Shown: positions 25,426 through 35,059, counted from the first letter of the stretch. The stretch is DNA of 64,000 nt from Synechococcales cyanobacterium C42_A2020_086 (GCA_015272325.1 JACYLU010000010.1:1-64000); one strand, 5' to 3'. A program made the numbers and translations. Notes: a model not told the origin generated them from the sequence alone.

Positions 25426-28400
25426 ATGATATCTCAAGAGACTAAAAAGCCGGTCATCCTGGTGGTGGATGACGAACCGGATAACCTAGATCTGCTATAC
25501 CGCACCTTCTATCGGGAGTTTAAAGTTCTCAGGGCAGAGAGCGGACCTGCCGCATTGCAGGTATTGGAGCAGGTTGGTGAAGTGGCGGTAATTATCTCGG
25601 ACCAGCGAATGCCGCTCATGAGTGGCACCGAGTTTCTCAGCCTCACGGCAGCCCAGTATCCAGACAGCATCCGGATCATCCTGACTGGCTACACCGATGT
25701 GGATGATCTAGTGGAGGCAATCAACTCGGGCAAAGTGTTCAAGTACGTCACCAAGCCCTGGAATGATCAGGAGCTGAAAGCCGTCGTGCGCCAAGCCATT
25801 GATACGCACAATGTTTTGAAAACGCGAACCCAAGAGCTACGGCGAACCCTGCGGCAGGAGTCGCTTCTTAATGCGGTTACCAACACAATTCGCAGCGCCC
25901 TCACCTATCAGCAAATTCTGCAAACCATCGTGGAAACCGTTGGTCACATGTTCGAGGTAGACTGCGCGATTCTGCGACCCATTCAAGACAACCGCCTCCA
26001 GCCCGAATCTTTTGTTTATTCCGCCTCACCCCACGAGCTGCCGACAGCTCACGAAGCTCCCGGAGCGACTGACTGGAGCCAGCTTGCCCACACGGTTTGG
26101 GAAACGCAAGATGTGCAGGTCATCCACGATGCCAAAACCGACGCTCGGATCAGTGAAGACGCTACCGGATTACGGTTGCAAGCCTACCAAGCTGCTCAGA
26201 TTGCATCCAGTCTGATCGTTCCGCTGGTGGTGCAGCAGGAATTGATGGCCGTGCTGGCTTTGCATCAATGCAGACAACCGCGCCTCTGGCAAGATGACGA
26301 AGTGCAAACGCTGGTGATGGTTGCCGACCAAGCCGCTCTAGCCTTGTCGCAGGCGCGAGCCTACGAGCAAGTTCGAGCCTTAGCCAAACGGGAGGCGCTC
26401 GTTAATACCATCACTGCTGCGATTCGCTCCAGTCTGGACCCGCAAGATATTTTTGCTGCCATTACACAGCAGCTCGGACAGGCGCTGCATGTTGATGGCT
26501 GTGCGCTGTCTCTATGGACTGAAGAGGACCAGTATGTGCAGTGTGTGGGGCTACATGATGCCACTCAAGCCCCGGTCGGCACCGATAGCAATGACAAGAT
26601 GCCACCTCCAACGACAGCTCGGCAGCCCACCTGGATGCAGCCTTCTCCATCGGCTTCTGCGGTTCGACCCAGTGGCCCGGCTCCTCGCCAACAGTTGCCC
26701 CAGTCGTTTGTGCCGATTGAAGGCAACCCAGTGCTGCAAAAGCTGCTGCGGACTCAAGCCCCAGTCGTGATTGATGACCTAAGCCAACACCCGGAAACGA
26801 ACCTGCCGGATTTACCGCTGCGCTCGCCTGCTCGGGCACTGCTGGTCGTTCCCCTGATCTACGACGGCAACATCATTGGCAGCATTTCGCTGCGGCAGGT
26901 GCATCGTCCTCGCCACTGGGAACCAGCAGAAGTGGAATTAGCCCAAGCCGTTGCTGCTCAGGCGGCTATTGCGGTGCAGCAGTCTCGCCTCTACCAAACC
27001 ACGCGGCAGCAGGCCGAACAGTTGCTGGAACTCGATCGTCAGAAAACCGAATTCTTCCAAAATGTCTCTCACGAATTCCGCACGCCCCTCACGCTGACTA
27101 TTGGTCCGCTAGAGTCGGCGGTGGAGCAGGGGCAGGGCTTGTCCTATGAGCAGTCGGTGATTGCTCTGCGCAATTCGCGGCGGCTACTGCGGCTGGTCAA
27201 TCAATTGCTGGACTTGCAGCGCCTCGACGCTGGACGCATGCAGCCCAAATTTCGCCCCTGTCACTTGCTGGACTTAATTGATCCACTGGTAGAATCCTTC
27301 CGCCCCTATTGCGACAAGAAGCAGATTCAGCTCCACACCCGTCTAGAGCCTTGTCCTCCCATCTATTTGGACTGGGATAAATTCGATAAAGTGCTGTATA
27401 ACCTGCTGTCTAATGCGATCAAATTTACGCCACTCGGTGGTCAGATTGAGGTGTCGCTGCAGGCTTTGGGTGAGCAATGCTTAATTCAAGTTAGCGATAG
27501 CGGCATTGGGATTCGCCCGGATCAACTGCCGCACCTGTTTGTTCGCTTTCGTCAAGCAGATGGCTCTGCCAGCCGCAGCTACGAAGGCAGTGGTTTAGGA
27601 CTCGCTCTCGTCAAAGAACTCGTCGAGCTGCATGGAGGAACAATAGGAGTTGAGTCGACCTATGGGCAAGGCACCACCTTCTCGGTATACCTCAAGACTG
27701 GCACAGCCCATTTGCCGGCAGACCAGATTGGGGAGTTGCCTACCGAGGTCGAGCCATCCCGAGTTATGGTGGAGTTAGCGAGTATTGAAACCGATCTGGA
27801 AGACTCGCAGCGGGAGCTTCGCCAGCAGAATGTTAGTCTCACCGCTGAGGCGATTGGCCAGGTTAGTCCACCTGAGCAACCCTCCACTAGCACCGCCACC
27901 TTGCTTGTTGTTGAAGACAACGCCGACATGCGCAGCTACATCTCCAACGTGCTGCAACGGGCAGGCTATCACGTCTGGACAGCACGACAAGGGGCCGAAG
28001 GGCTAGAGATGGCACAACAGCAGCCAGATCTTATTGTGACGGATCTGATGATGCCGCTGGTGTCTGGGCTAGAAATGATCCGACTGATCCGAGCCACCGA
28101 AAGCTTGAAAGGCATCCCGATTATTCTGTTGACGGCCAAAGCCGATGAAGATACCCGCATCGAAGGGACGGAAACCGGAGCCGATGCCTATCTCTCGAAG
28201 CCATTTAATGATCGAGAATTGCTAGCAGAGGTGCGCAACCTGCTGGCGCTGAAGCAAAATGAACGCCGCGTTGCAGAGCTAAACACTTACTTGACGCAAT
28301 CGGTGCTGCGGCGCTTTTTACCGCCCAGCCTCGTAGACAAAGCTGCTCAAGGTCAACTGTCGCTCGATTTGCGTCCGGAACCTCGAATGATCACGGTTTT

Positions 28401-28995
28401 GTTTAGCGACATGATTGGCTTTACGCAGCTTTCGAATACGCTGCGGTCGCGACGGGTGGCAGAACTGCTCAACGAATACCTGACGGAAATGACCCGGGCC
28501 GTCTTCGATAACGGCGGTACCGTCGATAAATTTATGGGCGATGCTATTCTGGCCATCTTTGGGGCTCCAGAAGAAATCAGCCCCAACGAGCAAGTGCGCC
28601 GTGCCATTGCCACAGCTCGCCAGATGCATCGCGCCCTCGCTCAGCTCAACGAACGCTGGCAAGCTCAAGGGATTGGACCGATTCAGTTCCGCTGTGGTAT
28701 CCATCAAGGGACCGCCGTAGTCGGCATGTTTGGCAGCAGCGAGCGAGCAGACTATACGGCTGTTGGTCCTAGCGTCAATATCGCGGCCCGCCTGCAAGAT
28801 GCGGCTGCCCCCAATATGATTTTGGTTTCGGCGGCAGTGGCCGACTACCTCACCGAAGACACAATCACGAAGGGTAGCCCTTTAACCCTCAAGGGAATCG
28901 ACGAAACGGTGCTGACATTTGCAGTCAATCCGATCGCAGTAGACCCACTGATGAATGAAGCAGTTTGCTATGAGACCAGCCCATCAGCCGACTGA
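25426..28995 (+). CDS. CyaC-type hybrid histidine kinase / class III adenylate cyclase
   Basis: Domains in order: receiver (about residues 9-125, phospho-acceptor D59 in 'IISDQRMP'), GAF (about 155-310), GAF (about 320-525), HisKA (H549 in 'NVSHEFRTPL'), HATPase ('LYNLLSNAIKFTP', 'GSGLGLALVKELVELHGG'), second receiver (D873 in 'IVTDLMMP'), and a class III cyclase domain (about 985-1170). The cyclase keeps both metal aspartates (D995 in 'FSDMIGFT', D1039 in 'MGDAIL'), K1035 and T1111 for adenine recognition, N1118 and R1122. Lys plus Thr is the class IIIb pattern seen in cyanobacterial CyaC, so cAMP is the expected product. The order matches Arthrospira CyaC. No membrane segments. 'GAGGAG' precedes the ATG. 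The 3' end overlaps hemJ by 12 bases. Confidence 0.9.
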   Translation: MISQETKKPVILVVDDEPDNLDLLYRTFYREFKVLRAESGPAALQVLEQVGEVAVIISDQRMPLMSGTEFLSLTAAQYPDSIRIILTGYTDVDDLVEAINSGKVFKYVTKPWNDQELKAVVRQAIDTHNVLKTRTQELRRTLRQESLLNAVTNTIRSALTYQQILQTIVETVGHMFEVDCAILRPIQDNRLQPESFVYSASPHELPTAHEAPGATDWSQLAHTVWETQDVQVIHDAKTDARISEDATGLRLQAYQAAQIASSLIVPLVVQQELMAVLALHQCRQPRLWQDDEVQTLVMVADQAALALSQARAYEQVRALAKREALVNTITAAIRSSLDPQDIFAAITQQLGQALHVDGCALSLWTEEDQYVQCVGLHDATQAPVGTDSNDKMPPPTTARQPTWMQPSPSASAVRPSGPAPRQQLPQSFVPIEGNPVLQKLLRTQAPVVIDDLSQHPETNLPDLPLRSPARALLVVPLIYDGNIIGSISLRQVHRPRHWEPAEVELAQAVAAQAAIAVQQSRLYQTTRQQAEQLLELDRQKTEFFQNVSHEFRTPLTLTIGPLESAVEQGQGLSYEQSVIALRNSRRLLRLVNQLLDLQRLDAGRMQPKFRPCHLLDLIDPLVESFRPYCDKKQIQLHTRLEPCPPIYLDWDKFDKVLYNLLSNAIKFTPLGGQIEVSLQALGEQCLIQVSDSGIGIRPDQLPHLFVRFRQADGSASRSYEGSGLGLALVKELVELHGGTIGVESTYGQGTTFSVYLKTGTAHLPADQIGELPTEVEPSRVMVELASIETDLEDSQRELRQQNVSLTAEAIGQVSPPEQPSTSTATLLVVEDNADMRSYISNVLQRAGYHVWTARQGAEGLEMAQQQPDLIVTDLMMPLVSGLEMIRLIRATESLKGIPIILLTAKADEDTRIEGTETGADAYLSKPFNDRELLAEVRNLLALKQNERRVAELNTYLTQSVLRRFLPPSLVDKAAQGQLSLDLRPEPRMITVLFSDMIGFTQLSNTLRSRRVAELLNEYLTEMTRAVFDNGGTVDKFMGDAILAIFGAPEEISPNEQVRRAIATARQMHRALAQLNERWQAQGIGPIQFRCGIHQGTAVVGMFGSSERADYTAVGPSVNIAARLQDAAAPNMILVSAAVADYLTEDTITKGSPLTLKGIDETVLTFAVNPIAVDPLMNEAVCYETSPSAD

Positions 28996-29586
28996 ACCTT
29001 CGCCAATTTCAGCAGCGGCAACGTCTTGCATTTCAGCAGCCAACTTCTCGCGATCAAGGCGGCGCTTTTTCGCATAGAGCTGGATAATAGCTGCCATTGC
29101 AACTATCATGCCGACCACTGCCCACGCCGCCGCCGAGGTGGGAAAGTTGTTCTTAAACACCGCAAGCAGCACTACCACGACAAACAGAACCGTGGGAAAC
29201 TCATTAAACCAGCGAAACTGCTGCCCACTCAAGCGAAATTTGCCGGCTGCCATCTCTTTCATTAAGCGGCCGCAAATATGATGATAGCCAATCAAAACCA
29301 GAACCAGCCCCAGCTTGACGTGCAGCCAAGTATCGTTCAGCAAATCCGGTACGGCAATTACCATCGCGACGGCCATGGCCACCGTTAGAACCATCGCTGG
29401 CGTCATAATGATGCGATAAAGGCGCGCCTCCATGATCTGGTACTGCTGCTGCAAAATGGTGCGAGCGGGTTCAGGCTGCTCGTTGGCTTCGGCATGGTAA
29501 ACAAATAGACGCGGCAGGTAGAACATGCCCGCAAACCAAGCCACCACGCCCACGATATGAAAGGCTTTAAACCAGAGATAGTTCAT
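28984..29586 (-). CDS. hemJ: Protoporphyrinogen IX oxidase, HemJ type
   Basis: HemJ oxidises protoporphyrinogen IX to protoporphyrin IX at the membrane, the last common step before heme and chlorophyll split. The N-terminus 'YLWFKAFHIVGVVAWFAGMF' carries the conserved heme-ligand histidine. 'LPRLFVYHAEAN', 'TWLHVKLGLVLVLIGYHHIC' and 'FRWFNEFPTVLFVVVVLLAV' are also typical. There are about four membrane helices. Length 200 is standard. The short C-terminal tail overlaps the end of the cyclase gene tail to tail by 12 bases. Confidence 0.93.
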   Translation of the reverse strand: MNYLWFKAFHIVGVVAWFAGMFYLPRLFVYHAEANEQPEPARTILQQQYQIMEARLYRIIMTPAMVLTVAMAVAMVIAVPDLLNDTWLHVKLGLVLVLIGYHHICGRLMKEMAAGKFRLSGQQFRWFNEFPTVLFVVVVLLAVFKNNFPTSAAAWAVVGMIVAMAAIIQLYAKKRRLDREKLAAEMQDVAAAEIGEGSVG

Positions 29587-29886
29587 GAAGATTTCCTCGA
29601 CCGTCCAGTGCTGATGGGAGTGCTGACGGGGCAGCGTTGCGCCAGCATTTTCGAGTCTGTGATGTAGAAATGCCGGGTCAACCTCCCGTGCTAGAGAACC
29701 ATTCTACCGAGTTACAACCAAGCATTGAGTAGCGGACTTCAAATCAACTGGGAATAAATAGTGTGCTAAGCCGCACCGCGCTTGGGATTGCATCTCTATG
29801 AAGGAAATGAGTCTATTCTTCTGAGCCGGGCAGCCGAATGACCAATCAGCTTACCAACCACTGAAATGTGCCACTGAACTCGCAAT
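29587..29886. other. Spacer between hemJ and the DUF2811 gene
   Basis: About 300 bases with no gene. It should contain the hemJ promoter. A weak tandem pair, GTGCTGATGGGA then GTGCTGACGGGG, lies near 29608-29631. Confidence 0.4.
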
Positions 29887-30111
29887 CTAGACAGCGTGCT
29901 TGAACAACGTATCCAGGTAGACTCGCGCCGCACGACGATAACTCCGGGAGGCATCGGGAGTATTGCTCGTACCGTTCTGGAGCAAGAAGAGAGACAGGGC
30001 AGCGGAGAAGACTCGGTCTTGATCCCAATCAGGATGTGTTTCCAAGTAGCTTTGCAGGGACTCATGCAGTTCTTCAGGAATCTCCGCCAGGATGCTAACA
30101 GTCGTGTGCAT
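29887..30111 (-). CDS. DUF2811 family small protein
   Basis: The 74-residue sequence opens with 'VSILAEIPEELHESLQSYLE' and continues 'HPDWDQDRVFSAALSLFLLQ', then ends 'RVYLDTLFKHAV'. This closely fits the DUF2811 family, which occurs throughout cyanobacteria. The shape (short strand, two helices) recalls ribbon-helix-helix antitoxin-like proteins, but no partner toxin is adjacent and the function is unknown. Confidence 0.85.
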   Translation of the reverse strand: MHTTVSILAEIPEELHESLQSYLETHPDWDQDRVFSAALSLFLLQNGTSNTPDASRSYRRAARVYLDTLFKHAV

Positions 30112-30362
30112 AGAAACCTCGATGAGAAGTGATTCTGTCTGGGTAACAGGTGAATTAGAGACCTTACCTACCGCTTCGCGATCCAGCGATTCGGACGATT
30201 CAGCAACAGGAATGCTGAATTGTAGCGAAAAGCAGCGCTAACGCAACTGGAATCTGGCAGATTCCTCTCAGAAATCTTGGGGAACGCCTGAGAGGGACTA
30301 GCTCCAGTTCGAGCGCTTATTGAAGTCGGTCGCATCATTTTGCGCTATGGGGGGGTAGGGTT

Positions 30363-30388
30363 GTCAATGCATAAAAATTATGCTGACA
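30363..30388. repeat. Inverted repeat, AT-rich core
   Basis: GCATAA-AAA-TTATGC forms a perfect 6-bp stem. The arms extend with TGTCA on the left (after a 2-base bulge) and TGACA on the right. It could be an operator, a hairpin, or part of the neighbouring origin-like region. Confidence 0.6.
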
Positions 30389-30541
30389 GCGGCCCGTCTT
30401 CAGCCCTCTCACGAAACAATCGAGGTTTGAGCCTCATTTTTGTTACATTGCTTCATGAAAACTCGGGGGTGAATCCATGCATGGAGAGAATGCGGACTAT
30501 TCCCCAAAAACGGGGCAAAAGCAGGACTATCAGCCTTGCCT

Positions 30542-30604
30542 TGTGGAAAACCTGGGGAAAGCGCCTAAACTCCTGGGGAAAGTCTGTGGAAGGCGTGAGG
30601 AAAA
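30542..30604 (+). repeat. Array of five phased TGNGGAAAR boxes (DnaA-box-like)
   Basis: The boxes are TGTGGAAAA (30542), TGGGGAAAG (30553), TGGGGAAAG (30574), TGTGGAAGG (30585) and TGAGGAAAA (30596), all in the same orientation. Start-to-start spacings are 11, 21, 11 and 11 bp, about one or two helical turns. The first equals the reverse complement of TTTTCCACA, a known cyanobacterial DnaA box. A reverse-oriented match (TTCCCCA) lies at 30500. The AT-rich stretch next to the array would fit an unwinding element. Origin function is an inference. Confidence 0.6.
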
Positions 30605-30693
30605 CCCCAGATAACGTTAAAGTTTGTAAAATTTTGCGGGGAGCCAGGAAACTCGTGGAGATGATGGGTGCCTGCGAAGTGTCTACAAGCTGC

Positions 30694-33624
30694 CTACAGG
30701 CTGTCCAACAGGCGAGTTGCTGTATTGGCGTCTACAGGCTTTGAGAAAAAATAGCCTTGCCCTAGTTCACAGTGCATCTCCTGTAGCATCCTCGCTTGCG
30801 CTTCGGTTTCAACTCCCTCTGCAACCACATCTAAGTGCAGATTCTTGGCCAGAGCGAGGATCGTCCGCACAATCTCCAAACTGTTGTGGCATTCTCCGAT
30901 CTGGCTGACAAAAGAGCGGTCAATTTTTAGGGTGTTTACCGGAAAGCGTGGTAGGTAGCTCAACGATGAATAGCCCGTGCCGAAGTCGTCAATAGCGAGT
31001 TGAATGCCCAAGGAGCGGATCTGATAGAGCACATCCACAACCGACATAGCATTTTCTAAAACAAGGCTTTCGGTGAGCTCCAGCTTGAGATGATTGGCTT
31101 CAAGGTGGGTTTCCGCAAGAATTTGCCGAATCTGTTCGGTCAGGCCTGGCATCGAAAACTGCTTGCTCGAGAGGTTGACACTCATCGTTAAAAATGTCTT
31201 CTCAGGAAAACGGAGACGCCACTGTCGCATCTGACGGCAAGCCGTTCGGAGCACCCACCAGCTCAAGGGAATGATCAGCCCCGTTTCTTCTGCCATAGAA
31301 ATGAAGCGCGACGGAAATAGCAATCCTTGCTGAGCATGTTGCCAGCGAACTAAGGCTTCAAAGCCGATCACTTGCCGCGATGCTAGCCGGACAATGGGCT
31401 GATAGTACAGCTCTAATTCGGGATATTCCTCGGGTGGCACCGAAACTGGAGGTTTGATTGCTGCCGGCGAGCTAGGGGGCGACCAGTTCCTTTCGACCAC
31501 TAGAGGTGCATTGGTGTAGCGTTCGCCTTGGGCAATGGCCCGCCGCAGGTCGTTTTCTAGGCGTAGTTTGACCAGCAGACGGGTGCGCATGGTCTTGTCA
31601 AACACCTGACAGCGAGCTCGCCCCAGTGCCTTTGCCCAGTGCATCGCCGTATTGGCATCGCGCAAGAGAGACTCGGGCTGCAAATATTGAGCTGCGCTGA
31701 GGGCAATGCCAACACTGATCGTGACAAACACCTCTTGCCCTTCCAGATTGAACGGCAACGCCAGAACCTGCTGAACCCGCTCGGCCGTGCGAACCGCATC
31801 ATTGACGTCATAGACCTGCTGCAACAGAATTGCAAATTCGTCTCCTCCGAGACGCGCCACCACATCGTCGGCTGGCAGAAAGGATCGTAGTCGCTGAGCA
31901 ACGGCTACAAGGAGTCGATCGCCCGCTGCGCTGCCCAAGCTGTTGTTGACTAGCTTGAATTGATCAAGGTCCAACCAAAGAATGGCAAAGGCAGACATGG
32001 AGTCCTGTTGTACGCGGTGAATAGCCTGCTGCAAGGACTGAATGAAGCCAGACCGATTCGGCAGCTCGGTGAGCGGGTCGCAAAAGGCATGGTGCCACAG
32101 CTCGTCTTCCATCTGTTTGCGGCGCGTGATGTCGAGCTGAGTACCCATGAGGCGCTTGGGTTTGCCGGTCTGTCCTGCCACGGCTCTGCCGCGAGTTTGC
32201 ATCCAGCGGTAGCTTCCATCTTGATGCAGTACCCGGTATTCCTGCTCTAGATCGGGCGTTCGTCCTTGGAGATGCTCGGTAATGGCATGGTGCAGTGCGG
32301 CTCTATCCTGGGGATGCACTCGTTCAAACCATTCTTGCGGGCGGTCACTTAGCTCCATGGACTGATAGCCAAGCATCTCCTTCCAACGGGGCGAGAAATA
32401 ACAGCGGTTGTGCTGAAGGTCCCAGTCCCAAAGCCCTTCGTTGCAACTTTGTAGGGCCAAGGCATAGCGCTCCTCACTGTGATACAGCCTTTGCCAGCGT
32501 TGGCGCAGCTCTAGTCCACAGAGGGTCAGCCCAGTCAGCCCCAGCCAGAGGATCGGCGTCGCGATAGGCAGCCATAGTTGGAACTGAAACCCCAGCCAGC
32601 CCAGCCCAGCCCAGCCGCAGCAGAGACCACTCCAAACGGCGATCTGATGCCCCAATCGCCAGCGAGAGGTAGCGCTGACCACAATGACTTTCAGAATGGG
32701 AAACAGCAGAATGATGCCATCGAGCGGTAGCTGGGTTAGCCCATTCTGCTGAATCAGGTTGTTGGCTACGGTAGCATGCAAATACACTTGGCTGCTAGGC
32801 GGATAGACCTGAAAGGGAGTGGCAACCGCCGTCGCTTGGCTGAAGGTTGAACCAGCGAAAACAATCTTCTGGCGAAACGTGGCTAGAGGCACCTGCCCCT
32901 GCAGCACAGCCGATAGGGAATAATGGGGAATCGTCTGTGGTGGTCCTAGCCAGTTTAGCCACAGCCATTGACTTGATGCTGCACCCAGTAGCCGACTGGT
33001 TTGCTGGGTAGGTAACGATCGCTCCAACGATTGCAACGCCCCATAAGCTTGAGCCGCGATAGCACCCAAAGCTAAAACGCCTTGCTGCTGGAGGGCGATG
33101 TGGCGCACAATGCCGTCTGGGTCAGCTTTCCATTCTGTGTGGCCAATGGCAGCCGCAGCCTGAATGAGCTGAGAGCTGGTTAATAGAGGGTTTCCCTGGG
33201 CATCCCAAGCCTGAGCTAGAACCACCCGCCTATATTGCTGCATGGCTGTTGCTAGCTGTCTATCGTCGGGGCTGCTGCCAGTCAATAGGGTATCTAGAAC
33301 CAACAGAGCAGGCTCAGCCGCTGCTAGGGTAGTCACTAGAGCGGTGTAGGGGCGGCGCAATTCAAGTCCATAGCCAAATTGCTGCAGACTGGCCTCATCA
33401 ATCTCGATAACCACAATGGCAGAACTTCCGGATAGCGCGCCTCGCCAACGAAATAGCCAATTGTAGGTTGTTCGCTCTAGCGATTGGCAAATTCCTGCCT
33501 GCAGTAAACTCATGAGAATCAGCGTTGCCAGCCCAATCGCGAGGCACTGTCGCTGATACCGCCATGTGAACGTGACTCGCCTGAAATTCAGATTAGGAGC
33601 CTGCTGTCTAGACTGAGTTCTCAT
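30694..33624 (-). CDS. CHASE2-PAS-GGDEF-EAL membrane protein (cyclic di-GMP enzyme)
   Basis: This 976-residue protein starts with a basic tail and a membrane span (about 28-45). An extracytoplasmic CHASE2 sensor follows (about 50-300), then three closely spaced spans (about 305-370), a PAS/PAC domain ('ALQSCNEGLWDWDLQHNRCY', 'YRWMQTRGRAV'), a diguanylate cyclase domain with an intact 'RLGGDEFAIL', and a phosphodiesterase domain with 'GFEALVRWQH' and 'LAIDDFGTGYSSLSYL'. Both catalytic signatures look intact, so it could make or degrade cyclic di-GMP depending on the CHASE2 signal. It is monocistronic. Confidence 0.92.
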   Translation of the reverse strand: MRTQSRQQAPNLNFRRVTFTWRYQRQCLAIGLATLILMSLLQAGICQSLERTTYNWLFRWRGALSGSSAIVVIEIDEASLQQFGYGLELRRPYTALVTTLAAAEPALLVLDTLLTGSSPDDRQLATAMQQYRRVVLAQAWDAQGNPLLTSSQLIQAAAAIGHTEWKADPDGIVRHIALQQQGVLALGAIAAQAYGALQSLERSLPTQQTSRLLGAASSQWLWLNWLGPPQTIPHYSLSAVLQGQVPLATFRQKIVFAGSTFSQATAVATPFQVYPPSSQVYLHATVANNLIQQNGLTQLPLDGIILLFPILKVIVVSATSRWRLGHQIAVWSGLCCGWAGLGWLGFQFQLWLPIATPILWLGLTGLTLCGLELRQRWQRLYHSEERYALALQSCNEGLWDWDLQHNRCYFSPRWKEMLGYQSMELSDRPQEWFERVHPQDRAALHHAITEHLQGRTPDLEQEYRVLHQDGSYRWMQTRGRAVAGQTGKPKRLMGTQLDITRRKQMEDELWHHAFCDPLTELPNRSGFIQSLQQAIHRVQQDSMSAFAILWLDLDQFKLVNNSLGSAAGDRLLVAVAQRLRSFLPADDVVARLGGDEFAILLQQVYDVNDAVRTAERVQQVLALPFNLEGQEVFVTISVGIALSAAQYLQPESLLRDANTAMHWAKALGRARCQVFDKTMRTRLLVKLRLENDLRRAIAQGERYTNAPLVVERNWSPPSSPAAIKPPVSVPPEEYPELELYYQPIVRLASRQVIGFEALVRWQHAQQGLLFPSRFISMAEETGLIIPLSWWVLRTACRQMRQWRLRFPEKTFLTMSVNLSSKQFSMPGLTEQIRQILAETHLEANHLKLELTESLVLENAMSVVDVLYQIRSLGIQLAIDDFGTGYSSLSYLPRFPVNTLKIDRSFVSQIGECHNSLEIVRTILALAKNLHLDVVAEGVETEAQARMLQEMHCELGQGYFFSKPVDANTATRLLDSL

Positions 33625-34060
33625 GCCACTAGACTGAACTTAGAGGAGGGAACTGTTAGCCCGTACAATCAGCCCATACAAAGACTCAATTGCTGCCGGA
33701 GGGCATGACCGTGATGGCTCGATCGGAGAGACTGTGGCACCGATAGCGTCAACGACGGCATACCCGTTGGTATACCCGTTTCTGATCCACCTGCTCTTTA
33801 GAGTAGCAGTCCCTGGAAGGGCTTGATGCGTCTAGCCAGATCAAGTTGACAGGGAATTCAAAATCCATTGAACCTAGGTTCACAGAAGCGGAGTGCTCTG
33901 GAACCCAATCAACGTCAAAGGAAAGTATTCTGACAATCCTGGCTCTCCTGCAAACACCTGGTGCAGGTCAATTCTCGGGTTCAGCTTCCTTCAGCATCAA
34001 TAAGCGCTGTAGAATTCAAAGACAAATTAAAGACCCATTGACGCAGACAAAGGAGCAAAG
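33625..34060. other. Divergent spacer upstream of pdxJ
   Basis: About 435 bases holding the 5' regions of the CHASE2 gene (minus) and pdxJ (plus). A plus frame at 33846-34073 looks non-coding. A near-dimer (CATACCCGTTGG, TATACCCGTTTC) lies at 33759-33782. The pdxJ ribosome-binding site AAGGAG is at 34050-34055. Confidence 0.45.
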
Positions 34061-34783
34061 GTGCCTACCTTAGGTGTCAACATTGATCACGTCGCTACTA
34101 TCCGGCAGGCGAGACGAACGGTGGAACCCGATCCGGTGGCGGCTGCAGTGCTTGCAGAACTTGCCGGAGCCGATGGGATCACCGTACATCTGCGCGAGGA
34201 TCGGCGTCATATTCAAGACCGAGATGTACGACTGCTGCGGCAAACGGTGCGTACTCATCTCAATCTAGAAATGGCTGCGACCGATGAGATGGTGAGCATG
34301 GCCCTAGAGATCCGCCCCGACTATGTGACGCTGGTTCCCGAGCGGCGGGAAGAAGTCACCACTGAGGGTGGACTGGACGTTGCCGGACAGAGCGAACGGA
34401 TGCGGCAGGTGGTCAGCAGTCTACAACACGCAGGAATTCCGGTGAGCCTATTTATCGATGCGGATCCTGAGCAAATCGAGGCGGCCGCAGCCACTCAGGC
34501 GCAGTTCATTGAGCTGCACACGGGTCGCTATGCCGAAGCAAGGGATGAAACCCACCGCCACAAGGAGCTGGAGATTCTAAATAGCGGCTGCCAGCAGGCC
34601 ATTGCGGCTGGGCTGCGCGTGAATGCTGGACATGGGTTGACCTACTGGAACGTCTATCCTGTCGCCTGCCTGCCAGGCATGGAGGAGCTGAATATCGGGC
34701 ATACCATTATCAGCCGAGCCGTGTTAGTTGGGATGGAACGGGCAGTGCGAGAAATGAAATCGGCTCTGCGCGGCAGCCTATAG
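34061..34783 (+). CDS. pdxJ: Pyridoxine 5'-phosphate synthase
   Basis: PdxJ condenses 1-deoxy-D-xylulose 5-phosphate with 3-amino-2-oxopropyl phosphate to pyridoxine 5'-phosphate. '[16 protein letters not shown]' at the N-terminus, '[18 protein letters not shown]', '[19 protein letters not shown]' and 'INAGHGL-like [13 protein letters not shown]' are the family signatures. Length (240) is standard. The start is GTG behind an AAGGAGCAAAG ribosome-binding site. The following gene is ycf54, a neighbour pair also found in Synechocystis. Confidence 0.95.
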   Translation: MPTLGVNIDHVATIRQARRTVEPDPVAAAVLAELAGADGITVHLREDRRHIQDRDVRLLRQTVRTHLNLEMAATDEMVSMALEIRPDYVTLVPERREEVTTEGGLDVAGQSERMRQVVSSLQHAGIPVSLFIDADPEQIEAAAATQAQFIELHTGRYAEARDETHRHKELEILNSGCQQAIAAGLRVNAGHGLTYWNVYPVACLPGMEELNIGHTIISRAVLVGMERAVREMKSALRGSL

Positions 34784-34839
34784 GCACCACCGCAGTGTAG
34801 CCGCTCCAGGATACTGGTCCAGCCCAAAGAGAGGACATT

Positions 34840-34863
34840 GTGATCCTTCGAGTGATCCTTCAA
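34840..34863. repeat. 12-bp tandem dimer
   Basis: GTGATCCTTCGA then GTGATCCTTCAA (one mismatch). This is the first of three different dimers in the pdxJ-ycf54 spacer. Confidence 0.8.
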
Positions 34864-34879
34864 ATTGTGATACTTATGG

Positions 34880-34905
34880 GATTGAACCATCAGATTGAAC
34901 CGTCC
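34880..34905. repeat. 13-bp tandem dimer
   Basis: GATTGAACCATCA then GATTGAACCGTCC (two mismatches). This is the second dimer in the pdxJ-ycf54 spacer. Confidence 0.7.
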
Positions 34906-34954
34906 TAGCGCGGGGACCAGGCTCGGGGTGCACCTGTCAATCTTCCCGATCGCT

Positions 34955-34982
34955 CGGACTAAGCATACCGGACTAAGCATAA
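34955..34982. repeat. 14-bp tandem dimer
   Basis: CGGACTAAGCATAC then CGGACTAAGCATAA (one mismatch). This is the third dimer in the pdxJ-ycf54 spacer. Confidence 0.85.
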
Positions 34983-35059
34983 ACGCTAACTACTTCCCGG
35001 TCTTTGTAAAACTTAAACGTTTCAGTGGACTGTTTACCCGATTTTTAAGACGCACAATC

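Larger units (their letters stand above)
30112..30693. other. Intergenic region with DnaA-box-like array and inverted repeat
   Basis: About 580 bases between the 5' end of the DUF2811 gene and the 3' end of the CHASE2 gene. A plus-strand frame at 30340-30744 (134 codons) spans the repeat array and has no recognisable domain, so I do not call it a gene. The region contains an inverted repeat at 30363-30388, five phased TGNGGAAAR boxes at 30542-30604 and an AT-rich stretch at 30611-30636. Confidence 0.6.

Noticed and set aside
30340-30744. 134-codon plus-strand ORF
   Set aside because: It spans the phased repeat array, has no recognisable domain, and runs into the 3' end of the CHASE2 gene on the other strand.
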